Below, one piece after another: positions 1 to 6,511 of a stretch of DNA of 10,082 nucleotides. A model generated the notes under the pieces. The model was not told the DNA's origin, did no database searches, and was given only the letters and a program-made list of their open reading frames with translations. This stretch comes from an uncultured Candidatus Melainabacteria bacterium (GTDB taxonomy: Bacteria > Cyanobacteriota > Vampirovibrionia > Gastranaerophilales > Gastranaerophilaceae). Both the position numbers and the translations under genes were made by a program. Each line of letters begins with the position of its first letter. Within the stretch, counting starts at the first letter, position 1. The stretch is from the NCBI GenBank assembly GCA_937891325.1, contig CALAFU010000114.1, forward strand, positions 1 to 10,082, in the 5' to 3' direction.

Positions 1-836
1 TTAATTAAAACGTCGCGTTCTTTTGGCATTAATTGGTTTAACATTTTTTTGATGTCCTCTAACATACTTTCTTGGCTAACCATTGATTCTGGCGTAATTG
101 TTGAATTATCAACGATATAATCCGCAATTTTTGAAGAATCGTCCTTTTGGTTTGCTGGAGTTTCCATACTAATTGTTGGTTGAGCAGATTTTAAAATTTG
201 GTTCAATTTTGCAACAGAAATTCCCAAACGATAAGCAATTTCTTGCTTTGTTGGAGTTCTACCAAGTTCGGTTGTCATATCAATTGTTGTCTTTTTAATT
301 TTGTTCAAAGATTCAATCATGTGAATTGGCAATCTAATAGAACGAGCTTTGTCAGCAATAGCACGAGTTATAGACTGTTGCACCCACCAAGTTGCATAAG
401 TTGAAAACTTATAACCCTTAGTGTAATCAAATCTTTCGGCAGCCTTCATTAAGCCGATATTACCCTCTTGAATTAAATCCAAGAACGACAAACCTCTGCC
501 GATATATTTTTTTGCAATACTTACAACAAGACGTAAATTAGCGTTTACCAACACATTTTTAGAAAATTCACTATGCTCATCCTTGATTTTTTTTGCAATA
601 TCAAGTTCTTCTTCTGGTGACAACATAGGAATTTTACCGATTTGTTGAAGGTAAATTCTAACTGAATCATCTGTATTTACTGAATTTATACTTTCTTGAA
701 CTTTTGGATCAGCGACTGTATCTAAGATGTTTTCTGCATCATCTTCATCTTCTTGTTCTTCTTGAAGACTGTGAAAATCAACGCCTTCTTCTGATATTTC
801 GTCGTTTAAGTCAAAATTTTCTACATGTTTACTCAT
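1..836 (-). CDS. rpoD: RNA polymerase sigma-70 factor, primary (RpoD/SigA) type, 3' end missing
   Basis: Read on the minus strand from the ATG at 836, this frame stays open to the window edge: 278 codons plus two bases, with no stop, so the gene is partial. The N-terminus (residues 1-50) is short and acidic and does not look like a full region 1.1. Region 1.2 lies at about 57-85 (DDSVRIYLQQIGKIP). Region 2 lies at about 93-172 and includes NLRLVVSIAKKY, LDLIQEGNIGLMKAAERFDY and the -10 recognition/melting block YKFSTYATWWVQQSITRAI. Region 3 follows (LGRTPTKQEIA; TISMETP near 221-227), and region 4 begins around 256 (PKERDVL). The -35-binding helix-turn-helix would lie outside the window. The family role is promoter recognition and opening as part of RNA polymerase holoenzyme. 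AGGA sits 7 nt before the ATG. The gene lies 35 nt after rlmB, so it is probably cotranscribed with nadA and rlmB. Primary rather than alternative sigma is inferred from the near-canonical region 2; the symbol is by family. Confidence 0.93.
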   Translation of the reverse strand, partial: MSKHVENFDLNDEISEEGVDFHSLQEEQEDEDDAENILDTVADPKVQESINSVNTDDSVRIYLQQIGKIPMLSPEEELDIAKKIKDEHSEFSKNVLVNANLRLVVSIAKKYIGRGLSFLDLIQEGNIGLMKAAERFDYTKGYKFSTYATWWVQQSITRAIADKARSIRLPIHMIESLNKIKKTTIDMTTELGRTPTKQEIAYRLGISVAKLNQILKSAQPTISMETPANQKDDSSKIADYIVDNSTITPESMVSQESMLEDIKKMLNQLMPKERDVLI

Positions 837-871
837 AATTCTATCCTACAATAATTCTTCTGAAAAAGAAA

Positions 872-1621
872 TTATTTAACATGTGCGTTTTGAATATTCT
901 TTTGGCGAACAGCTTCAAAAATAATGATACTCAACGCGTTTGATACATTTAATGAATTAAATTTCTTCATCATAGGAATTTTTATTTGAAAATCTGCCAT
1001 CTTAATTATAGATTTTGAAACACCTGCGTGTTCAGCTCCCATAACAAGTGCAAAATTCATATCTGTATAATTTACATCATAATAATTATCTTTTGCATCT
1101 GCCTCAGCTGCAATTACCCACCAATCGGATTCTTGCAATTTTTGTAATGCGCTAACTAGGCTATTTACTTTTATGATTGGAATGTGATTTGTTGCACCAG
1201 CAGAAGTTTTTTCTACAACTGAATTAACTTGAACACTGCGACGTGACGGAATCATAATAGCCTCAACGCCTGCACAAACACAAGTTCTGATGATTGCACC
1301 CAAATTGTGAGCATCTTCAACTCCGTCTAACACAACCAAAGAGCTATTTTTATGAGGTTTTGAAAGAAATTCCTCAAGCTCCATATATTTTATCGGCGAA
1401 ATTAACGCAATTACGCCTTGATGATTAACCTCGTTGTATGGAGCAAATTTATCTTTGCCTACAAATTGAAAAATAACACCCTTTTTTTGCGCCAATTCCT
1501 TAATTTTTGCAATTTTGTTATCTGTGTGGATATTGTTTGCAATCCAAATTTTGTTAATTTCTCTTGTGCCAGCTTCAAGCGCCTCTGTAACAGCGTTTTT
1601 GCCGTAAATAACGTCTTCCAT
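872..1621 (-). CDS. rlmB: 23S rRNA 2'-O-methyltransferase, RlmB/TrmH family (SPOUT)
   Basis: This 249-residue protein has the usual length and layout of RlmB, which methylates the ribose of a 23S rRNA guanosine (G2251 in E. coli) using S-adenosylmethionine. An N-terminal L30e-like RNA-binding domain opens with VIYGKNAVTEAL (residues 4-15). The SPOUT domain follows with its three knot motifs: motif 1 around LDGVEDAHNLGAIIR (98-112, with N106 and R112), motif 2 ALVMGAEHAGVS (191-202, E197) and motif 3 IPMMKKFNSLNVSNAL (215-230, S223 and N225). I start it at 1621 rather than at an in-frame ATG at 1654, because the 1621 start gives the family N-terminus. It also overlaps the nadA stop by one base (TAATG), with AGAGG just upstream. 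The longer form would add 11 residues inside nadA. The exact target nucleotide is inferred from the family; other TrmH-like enzymes modify different sites. Confidence 0.92.
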   Translation of the reverse strand: MEDVIYGKNAVTEALEAGTREINKIWIANNIHTDNKIAKIKELAQKKGVIFQFVGKDKFAPYNEVNHQGVIALISPIKYMELEEFLSKPHKNSSLVVLDGVEDAHNLGAIIRTCVCAGVEAIMIPSRRSVQVNSVVEKTSAGATNHIPIIKVNSLVSALQKLQESDWWVIAAEADAKDNYYDVNYTDMNFALVMGAEHAGVSKSIIKMADFQIKIPMMKKFNSLNVSNALSIIIFEAVRQKNIQNAHVK

Positions 1622-2523
1622 TATTTGCAAACCTCTAACATTCTGTCGATACATTTTAACGCTTTTTTAGCCATTTCTTCTTCGACTGTAATTTCATTTG
1701 TTTCGTTTTTCAAAACGTTATAAATATCTTCTAGAGAGTTGCGTTTCATATTTGGACAAACAATGTTGTCTTTGATTAGAATAAATTCTTTATCCTTGCA
1801 ATCGCGTTGTAATCTATCAACTACACCTTTTTCAGTTGCAATTACGAATTGTTTTTTGTCGCTTTCCATTGCATACTTCATAATTCCTGTTGTAGAACCA
1901 ACATAATCGGCTCTCAAGCAAACCTCTTTATGACATTCAGGGTGTGCCAAAACAAGAGCATCAGGATATTTTTCGCGAGCGTTATCAATGTCTTCAGGTT
2001 TAATTCTCAAGTGAGTAGGGCAAAAACCTGTAAATGTATTAACTTTTACGTTTCCTAATTGATTTTCAACCCATTTTCCTAAGTATGTATCAGGAACGAA
2101 CATAATTTCTTTTGCTTTCAAACTGTCAACAATTTTTACAGCGTTTGAACTTGTACAGCAAATATCACATTCTGATTTAACTTCAGCTGTTGAATTTACG
2201 TAACAAACAACAGGCATTTTTGAATGTTGAGCTTTAAATTCTCTCAATTGTTTTAAGTCAATCATATCTGCCATTAAGCAACCTGATTGCATATTAGGCA
2301 ATAGAACTTTTTTGTTTGGTGAAATAATTTTTGCAGTTTGCGCCATAAAATAAACACCGGCAAAAACGATTATATCAGCATCAGTTTTTGCTGCCATTTG
2401 GCTTAAATAAAGTGAGTCACCAACATAATCAGCAACTTCATCAATTTCTATATTTTGGTAACAGTGACCTAAAATCACCGCATTTTTTTCTTTTTTTAGT
2501 TTTAAAATTTCGTCTTTTAACAT
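1621..2523 (-). CDS. nadA: Quinolinate synthase NadA
   Basis: NadA condenses iminoaspartate with dihydroxyacetone phosphate to form quinolinate in de novo NAD synthesis, using an oxygen-sensitive [4Fe-4S] cluster. At 300 residues the protein matches the short, one-cluster NadA form. The three expected cluster cysteines are visible at C82 (NMQSGCLMAD), C168 (FTGFCPTHL) and C256 (NIVCPNMKRNS), with family spacing. Other conserved blocks are ILGHCYQ near the N-terminus, DSLYLSQMAA, YVNSTAEVK and the AHPEC motif at 193-197. The ATG at 2523 gives the expected N-terminus; an AAGG lies about 12 nt upstream, which is a rather long spacing. It is the first gene of a minus-strand unit and its stop overlaps the rlmB start. 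No nadB or nadC is in the window, so the aspartate-oxidizing partner and quinolinate phosphoribosyltransferase must be encoded elsewhere. Confidence 0.96.
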   Translation of the reverse strand: MLKDEILKLKKEKNAVILGHCYQNIEIDEVADYVGDSLYLSQMAAKTDADIIVFAGVYFMAQTAKIISPNKKVLLPNMQSGCLMADMIDLKQLREFKAQHSKMPVVCYVNSTAEVKSECDICCTSSNAVKIVDSLKAKEIMFVPDTYLGKWVENQLGNVKVNTFTGFCPTHLRIKPEDIDNAREKYPDALVLAHPECHKEVCLRADYVGSTTGIMKYAMESDKKQFVIATEKGVVDRLQRDCKDKEFILIKDNIVCPNMKRNSLEDIYNVLKNETNEITVEEEMAKKALKCIDRMLEVCK

Positions 2524-2548
2524 TCGTAATATGCCTTATCTAATAAAT

Positions 2549-2577
2549 TTGACGTGAGATTTTGTTTAAATTATAAT
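2549..2577 (+). promoter_or_regulatory. Sigma-70 promoter for the pilMN-pilO unit
   Basis: TTGACG (2549-2554) and TATAAT (2572-2577) are separated by exactly 17 bp, close to the consensus for the primary sigma factor. A transcript would start near 2584, giving a leader of about 35 nt before the ATG at 2619. The same AT-rich stretch must also hold the promoter for nadA on the opposite strand. TATAAT on the minus strand can be read at 2570-2575 or 2589-2594, but neither has a convincing -35 partner, so I do not call it. Confidence 0.75.
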
Positions 2578-2618
2578 AATCCTAAGTTATTATATAATAA
2601 AAACATTAAAAAAAGAAC

Positions 2619-4472
2619 ATGTTAAATCAATTACTATCACAGCTGGGTGCAACAACAAAAATTACTGTCGGTGTCGCAATGTCACCGGGTATTGGTCTTG
2701 AAATGATTGAAATCAATCCTAAAACAAAGACCATTGAAAAGTATGCTTGCAAACAATTGGATTACGATTATTCTAAGAGAGAAATTGCAGATTACGACAG
2801 GTTTAGAGAAGTTTTAATTGATTTATTTGACGAATTAAAAATTAACAGAAAAAGTAATATCGTTTTAACATTACCTTCTGTTCACTACGGATTAATTTCA
2901 TTACCGACTGCTCTTGGTGACGAAGGTGTTACAAGTGCTTTGGTTTCAGAAGTTGAACAAGCATCATACATCTTTAAACGTCAAGACCCTGTTATCAGTT
3001 GGATTGATGCTTATCCTGCTGGTGACAAAGATAGCAGAGAAGTTTTATACGGTGCAATTCAACAAGCAGCTTTAGACGAAATTAACGCAGCATGTGTTGA
3101 AATTGGTTGTACTTTAGTTGCAATCGAAACCGCTCAAAACTCTTTATTAAAGACTTTAGAATTTAACAATTTGGCTGAAGAACACATGGCTCCAAACACA
3201 ACTTGGAACCTAATGGTTATCAATCCAAACAGCTACTCAATGATTACTCTAAACGGTAAGAGTGTTATTGAATACAGAGAAGAACCTTTAGCTCTTCGTT
3301 CCTTTGTTGGAGACGAAATTTATGAAGCTATCATGTCTTCTGCTCAATTAACTTTGCAGACAATTCCGTCAAATTATTTATACATCGTTTCTGAAACAGA
3401 TATGGTTTCAGCCGAAGTATTATCGATGAAAATACCATTCGACGGAAATATCAAATTTTTAGAAAGTAACAAATACGTACAAAACCCTTTAATGCAGGCA
3501 TCTTACAATATCTTGCCTAACCAAGTATTGAAGATTACTCCTGAAGTTATCGGTTCCGGTATTTATTTGCTTTCTCAATTCCCATTCAAGTTTAACTTAC
3601 TTGGAAAAGGACACGAAGAAATGGCGTCTTTACAAGAAGCAGCACCAAAGATTCGTGTTGGTAATACGGAAATTGAGTTGACCTCTGCTTTCGTTAAGAA
3701 AATTGCAGTTATTGCAGCCTTAGTTTTGTTAGTTCCTGCCGGCATTATGTTTGCAGTTATGAACAAATTGAACGCTATGAATCAAGATACGTTAAATCAA
3801 ATCAATGCTCAATTAGAAGCGGACAAAGCTGAACTTGCAAACTATGAGGATATTGATAAAAAAGATACTTTTGACTCTAAATTAGAAATTAACAACGTAC
3901 AATCAATTAACCGTACAAAATTAATCTACTACACAGCAATCGGAACAAACATTCCGTCTAACACATGGTTAATTTACTTAAAAATATTTGGCGACAAGAA
4001 AATTGATATTATCGGTCGTGCAACAAATGTAGAAAATGTTTATACCTTCTACAAAAATATGAAGATGTCAGTTATTGATTCAGATTTAAGACTTAACAGA
4101 CTTGAAATGTCTGCGGATTCTGTTGGTAATTTAGTTGTTGAAGACTTAAACAGCATTAAACCAACTTTTTATGAATTTGAAATTACTAACTTAACAGATG
4201 AAGAACTTAACAAGTTGAACGAAGAACTTAATGCGGTTGAACGTGATGAAAACGGCAACCCTAAAAATCCTGACGACTTGAACATTAAGCGTAGAAGAGG
4301 TTTCTTGTTTGAAGATTTCTTGAAAATTCCGTCTCTAGACCAAAACAAAGATAATCCAGAACAAAACAACAATAATAACAATAACCAACCTCAACAAGCG
4401 CAACAATCTCAATCAACTCAAAAACCGCCAAGCAATTTGCCAGCAAACCTTGAGTCAATTGAACAATTTTAA
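2619..4472 (+). CDS. PilM-PilN fusion protein (GspL-like inner-membrane platform protein)
   Basis: This 617-residue protein combines two usually separate type IV pilus proteins. Residues 1 to about 313 resemble the cytoplasmic, actin-like PilM. Then come an FNLL motif (325-328) like the conserved N-terminal motif of PilN and GspL, a basic stop (KK 360-361), one membrane helix (about 362-381) and a coiled-coil stretch (about 383-412). A PilN-like periplasmic ferredoxin-type domain follows (about 430-530; IPSNTWLIYLKIFG, then IIGRATNVENVYTFY). The tail (about 560-617) is charged, then Asn/Gln-rich, with seven consecutive Asn at 583-589. In the family, PilM-N-O join the cytoplasmic motor to the periplasmic part of the pilus machine; GspL has the same fused layout in type II secretion. 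The usual PilM phosphate-binding motifs look lost: VAMSPGIGLEM where DIGSSSVK is expected, and VINPNSYSMI where DIG is expected. No clear Shine-Dalgarno precedes the ATG. It is followed by a PilO-like gene after 18 nt. Pilus versus secretion role is not decided by the sequence. Confidence 0.8.
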   Translation: MLNQLLSQLGATTKITVGVAMSPGIGLEMIEINPKTKTIEKYACKQLDYDYSKREIADYDRFREVLIDLFDELKINRKSNIVLTLPSVHYGLISLPTALGDEGVTSALVSEVEQASYIFKRQDPVISWIDAYPAGDKDSREVLYGAIQQAALDEINAACVEIGCTLVAIETAQNSLLKTLEFNNLAEEHMAPNTTWNLMVINPNSYSMITLNGKSVIEYREEPLALRSFVGDEIYEAIMSSAQLTLQTIPSNYLYIVSETDMVSAEVLSMKIPFDGNIKFLESNKYVQNPLMQASYNILPNQVLKITPEVIGSGIYLLSQFPFKFNLLGKGHEEMASLQEAAPKIRVGNTEIELTSAFVKKIAVIAALVLLVPAGIMFAVMNKLNAMNQDTLNQINAQLEADKAELANYEDIDKKDTFDSKLEINNVQSINRTKLIYYTAIGTNIPSNTWLIYLKIFGDKKIDIIGRATNVENVYTFYKNMKMSVIDSDLRLNRLEMSADSVGNLVVEDLNSIKPTFYEFEITNLTDEELNKLNEELNAVERDENGNPKNPDDLNIKRRRGFLFEDFLKIPSLDQNKDNPEQNNNNNNNQPQQAQQSQSTQKPPSNLPANLESIEQF

Positions 4473-4490
4473 TAAGGAATAAAATAGAAC

Positions 4491-5174
4491 ATGAATGAAC
4501 TTCAAAAATATAAAGAATCTTTAATGTATCTAGCGGGAATTATTGTTGTCGCAATATTTTTATTCCAAAAAATTCAACCTGAATTCACAAGAACAATTGA
4601 TTTATACAAACAAGTTGGTCAACAAAGAGATGTTGCCGCAGGTATTTCTAAACAACTTTCTGTTGCAAAAGAAAAAGTTGAAAGAAAAAAGAAAATGCGT
4701 CTTCTTGACGATATGACAAAAAAGGTTTATTCACCAGCAGAAGGTGTTTCGCTTGATGCAGATTCAGCCTTCTCTGTATTGTTAGACGATATTATTGAAA
4801 TTTCTAGAAAAAATCATATCAAAACTCACTCTATCCAATCAACATTGAACCCGTCAGAAGATGTTTTCGTAAAGGGTGATAAAGAGCATTTCAGCGCTTA
4901 CCAACTTGATATGAAGATTGTTTCTGACTACTCAGATTTTGAAGGCTTTATCAGAGATTTATACGCATATAATTATTTAATCAATATTAATAATATTGAA
5001 ATTTATCCATATCAAAAGAATAAGAGAATTTTGCTTATTAATTTGACACTAACTCTATATTCAACAATTGCAGCACCTGATGCAAACGGTGGTGAAAACA
5101 ACGGTGAAAATAATGGAGAAGGTGGCGAAAATAACGGCGAGCAACAACAAGGTGAAAACCCACCAACGCCGTAG
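4491..5174 (+). CDS. pilO: PilO-like (GspM-like) pilus/secretion assembly protein
   Basis: The 227-residue protein has the PilO layout. It has a short cytoplasmic N-terminus, one membrane helix (about 11-27, LMYLAGIIVVAIFLF), a coiled-coil region (about 33-70 with charged heptads) and a small periplasmic alpha/beta domain (about 80-195). The segment YQLDMKIVSDYSDFEGFIRDLY is the PilO-type core and is followed by INNIEIYP and a final strand, INLTLTLYS. PilO pairs with PilN in the periplasm to form the inner-membrane alignment complex. Here the partner domain is supplied by the fusion protein encoded 18 nt upstream, with AAGGA 12 nt before this ATG. The last 30 or so residues are low-complexity Gly-Glu-Asn-Gln and end in PPTP, unlike typical PilO. 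No pilP or pilQ follows. Assignment rests on architecture, motif and neighbour rather than strong identity; GspM is the alternative name. Confidence 0.75.
   Translation: MNELQKYKESLMYLAGIIVVAIFLFQKIQPEFTRTIDLYKQVGQQRDVAAGISKQLSVAKEKVERKKKMRLLDDMTKKVYSPAEGVSLDADSAFSVLLDDIIEISRKNHIKTHSIQSTLNPSEDVFVKGDKEHFSAYQLDMKIVSDYSDFEGFIRDLYAYNYLININNIEIYPYQKNKRILLINLTLTLYSTIAAPDANGGENNGENNGEGGENNGEQQQGENPPTP
5088..5159 (+). repeat. Imperfect tandem Gly-Glu-Asn-Asn codon repeat in the pilO 3' end
   Basis: The reading frame repeats units of the type GGN-GAA-AAY-AAY, giving GGENNGENNGEGGENNGE, and then a short Gln run. Synonymous codons vary between units (AAC/AAT, GGT/GGA/GGC), which argues against a very recent slippage duplication. 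The encoded tail is hydrophilic, acidic and presumably disordered on the periplasmic side. Confidence 0.7.
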
Positions 5175-5290
5175 CGTAGCCCGAGCAAAGGCACGAACGT
5201 AGTGAGAGGTGAGCAAACGTCAACGTAAACGTTGAGTTTTCGTTGCGATTGCGAACGGTGCCGTTTAACGCGAGGGCGTAGAGGATTTTG
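5172..5290. repeat. GC-rich, hairpin-bearing island after pilO (probable dispersed repeat)
   Basis: Bases 5171-5280 are about 54% G+C by count, against about one third for the surroundings, and the shift is abrupt at the pilO stop codon. The segment contains a perfect inverted repeat TCAACGT-AA-ACGTTGA (5220-5235). A second one, AACGG-TG-CCGTT (5254-5265), is flanked by GCG (5251-5253) and CGC (5269-5271). A third, TGCACT/AGTGCA (5289-5294 and 5309-5314, 14-nt loop), lies at its edge. No T-run follows these stems, so they are not convincing intrinsic terminators. No plausible protein is encoded. That it is a dispersed repeat is inferred from composition and structure; only one copy is in the window. 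Confidence 0.5.
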
Positions 5291-5315
5291 CACTCTGCTT
5301 GAACTTTTAGTGCAG

Positions 5316-5367
5316 TTGGAAGATTTATGAGATTCTGAAACAAGTTCAGAATGACAGAAGATTTTAT
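5316..5367 (-). repeat. Dispersed hairpin repeat, 'GTCATTCTGAACTTGTTTCAG' type, copy 1
   Basis: On the minus strand this reads TGTCATTCTGAA-cttgt-TTCAGAATCTC and continues to TCTTCCAA. The perfect 8-bp stem is ATTCTGAA (5332-5339) with TTCAGAAT (5345-5352) around a 5-nt loop. This closely matches a widespread bacterial intergenic repeat that, when mistranslated, gives peptides such as CHSELVSES; exactly that peptide appears in the spurious minus-strand frame here. A second copy with the same flanks lies at 5492-5573. Confidence 0.8.
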
Positions 5368-5418
5368 ATTCTAATCTCAATATCACTCAACTTTGCAAAA
5401 CAAATTTAATATTATGTC

Positions 5419-5470
5419 ATTCCGGAACGCTTGATTTTTAGACTAGAAATTCAAGGTGGTTATCCGGAAT
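5419..5470. repeat. Long inverted repeat, 'GTCATTCCGGA' type
   Basis: Outer arms ATTCCGGA (5419-5426) and TCCGGAAT (5463-5470) are perfectly complementary. Inside them CTTGA (5430-5434) pairs with TCAAG (5451-5455), and the AT-rich core continues with partial pairing. It is preceded by GTC and followed by CTTTG, the same flank style as the neighbouring TTCTGAA repeats but in the opposite orientation. It is probably a related but diverged element of the same repeat class. Confidence 0.65.
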
Positions 5471-5480
5471 CTTTGTAACC

Positions 5481-5495
5481 CCAATGTGACATTGG
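5481..5495. repeat. 15-bp perfect inverted repeat between hairpin elements
   Basis: CCAATGT-G-ACATTGG is a perfect 7+1+7 palindrome joining the CCGGA element to the second TTCTGAA element. It may be a junction or boundary of the repeat units. Confidence 0.5.
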
Positions 5496-5573
5496 AAGAT
5501 TTGTAAGATTCTGAATAACTACGTTTTATTTTTATCTATTTACTAAACGCTTCAGAATGACAGAAAGTTTTAT
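5492..5573 (-). repeat. Dispersed hairpin repeat copy 2, with enlarged 35-nt loop
   Basis: The left flank (5492-5515) matches copy 1 (5316-5339) at 22 of 24 positions. The right arm TTCAGAATGACAGAA (5551-5565) is identical to 5345-5359. Between the arms ATTCTGAA (5508-5515) and TTCAGAAT (5551-5558) lie 35 nt of AT-rich DNA instead of 5 nt. The right end (through TTTTAT at 5568-5573) overlaps the stop codon of the radical SAM gene at 5570-5572. Confidence 0.75.
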
Positions 5574-6430
5574 GTTTCAATAAAATGATTATAATTTATT
5601 GAGAACATTTTCTCTTTATTTTTCGCACAAGTGGCACAATATGGGGTTTCCAAACAAACCTTTTTGCCATAGTCTGTAAAATCTGAACCCATACGTCCTC
5701 TGTGGTCATTTGCCAAGAATGGACAGACATAAACGCCTTTATCTGTAAGTATTCTACCGTATTGGCAATCTAGTTTTCCAAAATTTTCAACCAATTCTTC
5801 CTCTTTTGAATATTTATTATAAAACTCGTTTATTTGAAAATTGGCATCTTCCAATTGAACATTTTGACTTGCAAAAACTTTTACAAATTCAGTTATAAGA
5901 GTCTTTTTATCCTCTTTATAGAAATTGGTTACATTAAAAATCGGGTTAAAGTCATATTTTACAAGATTTTTAGCTGCATGCATAACTTGTCTAAACGAAC
6001 CTCTAAAACGAACATCATCATTTTTCATTTCGTCATAATGGTTGAGCGGTAACATAAAGATAATTTCGTTTTCACCCTCATCTTCAACTTTTTTCAAGAA
6101 ACGAACCTTCTTTTCGTTTAAAAGAGAGGCATTTGTACAAATACAAACATTTGTACGTTTCAAGCAAAGTCGCAAAATAGCATTAAAATCAGGGTGCAAC
6201 ATTGGTTCAGCACCTGTAAAATAAATACAATACAAGTTTTCACCTTGTGTATCATCAAGAGCTTTTTTAACCTTGTCAATCTCTATAAAATCCTTTGGAG
6301 ATTTTGAAAACGGAAAATCGATATAACAGTGTTTACAACGCTGATTGCAATTTTTTGCTGTCATTTCGATAAATAAATTGTTTAATTCTTTAAGTTCACA
6401 CACAGGAACTTGGCATAATTTTGTTGTCAT
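5570..6430 (-). CDS. Radical SAM protein with SPASM/twitch-like C-terminal Cys domain
   Basis: The 286-residue protein has the radical SAM cluster motif C28-x3-C32-x2-C35 (CNQRCKHCY), which holds a [4Fe-4S] cluster that cleaves S-adenosylmethionine. The SAM-binding block FTGAEPMLHP (71-80) stands where GGEP is usual. The C-terminus has cysteines at 222, 236, 259, 265 and 268 (CQYGRILTDKGVYVCP, then a Cys-x5-Cys-x2-Cys cluster). This pattern suggests one auxiliary iron-sulfur cluster of the SPASM or twitch type, common in peptide- or cofactor-modifying enzymes. The substrate is unknown. I start it at 6430, because AGGTG lies 6 nt upstream of that ATG. An in-frame ATG at 6457 would add nine residues, but it lacks a Shine-Dalgarno and sits inside a palindrome. 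The upstream neighbour on the same strand, 81 nt away, is a small STAS-like protein. No precursor-peptide gene is evident. The stop codon overlaps a dispersed repeat. Confidence 0.85.
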   Translation of the reverse strand: MTTKLCQVPVCELKELNNLFIEMTAKNCNQRCKHCYIDFPFSKSPKDFIEIDKVKKALDDTQGENLYCIYFTGAEPMLHPDFNAILRLCLKRTNVCICTNASLLNEKKVRFLKKVEDEGENEIIFMLPLNHYDEMKNDDVRFRGSFRQVMHAAKNLVKYDFNPIFNVTNFYKEDKKTLITEFVKVFASQNVQLEDANFQINEFYNKYSKEEELVENFGKLDCQYGRILTDKGVYVCPFLANDHRGRMGSDFTDYGKKVCLETPYCATCAKNKEKMFSINYNHFIET

Positions 6431-6444
6431 AATTTCACCTACTT

Positions 6445-6464
6445 TTTTAACATGCATGTTAAAA
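6445..6464. promoter_or_regulatory. 20-bp perfect palindrome before the radical SAM gene (candidate operator)
   Basis: TTTTAACATGCATGTTAAAA is perfectly self-complementary over 20 bp and ends 14 bp upstream of the preferred start codon at 6430. It has no GC-rich stem or T-run, so a dimeric regulator site is more plausible than a terminator. No convincing -10/-35 pair could be placed around it. Confidence 0.45.
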
Positions 6465-6511
6465 TTTGAAGGGCGAAATGGAATTCGACAACTGACTAAT
6501 TTATTTAATTT

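Noticed and set aside
198..404. Plus-strand open frame inside the sigma factor gene
   Set aside because: It is the antisense shadow of a strongly conserved coding region.
1622..1654. Longer rlmB form starting at 1654
   Set aside because: It would add 11 residues inside nadA; the 1621 start has the TAATG overlap, a ribosome binding site and the family N-terminus.
5220..5265. Hairpins after pilO as an intrinsic terminator
   Set aside because: No T-run follows either stem on the plus strand.
5038..5343. Second minus-strand open frame of 101 codons over the same region
   Set aside because: It is antisense to the repetitive pilO tail and repeat DNA, has no ribosome binding site worth noting and no recognisable domain.
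5012..5386. Minus-strand open frame of 124 codons
   Set aside because: It runs antisense to the pilO end and through the repeat island; its CHSELVSES peptide is the known false translation of the dispersed hairpin repeat.
5175..5569. CRISPR array
   Set aside because: The repeats are few, hairpin-type, unevenly spaced and in mixed orientation, with no regular spacers and no cas genes nearby.
6431..6457. Longer radical SAM form starting at 6457
   Set aside because: It has no Shine-Dalgarno and lies in a palindrome; the ATG at 6430 has AGGTG at good spacing.
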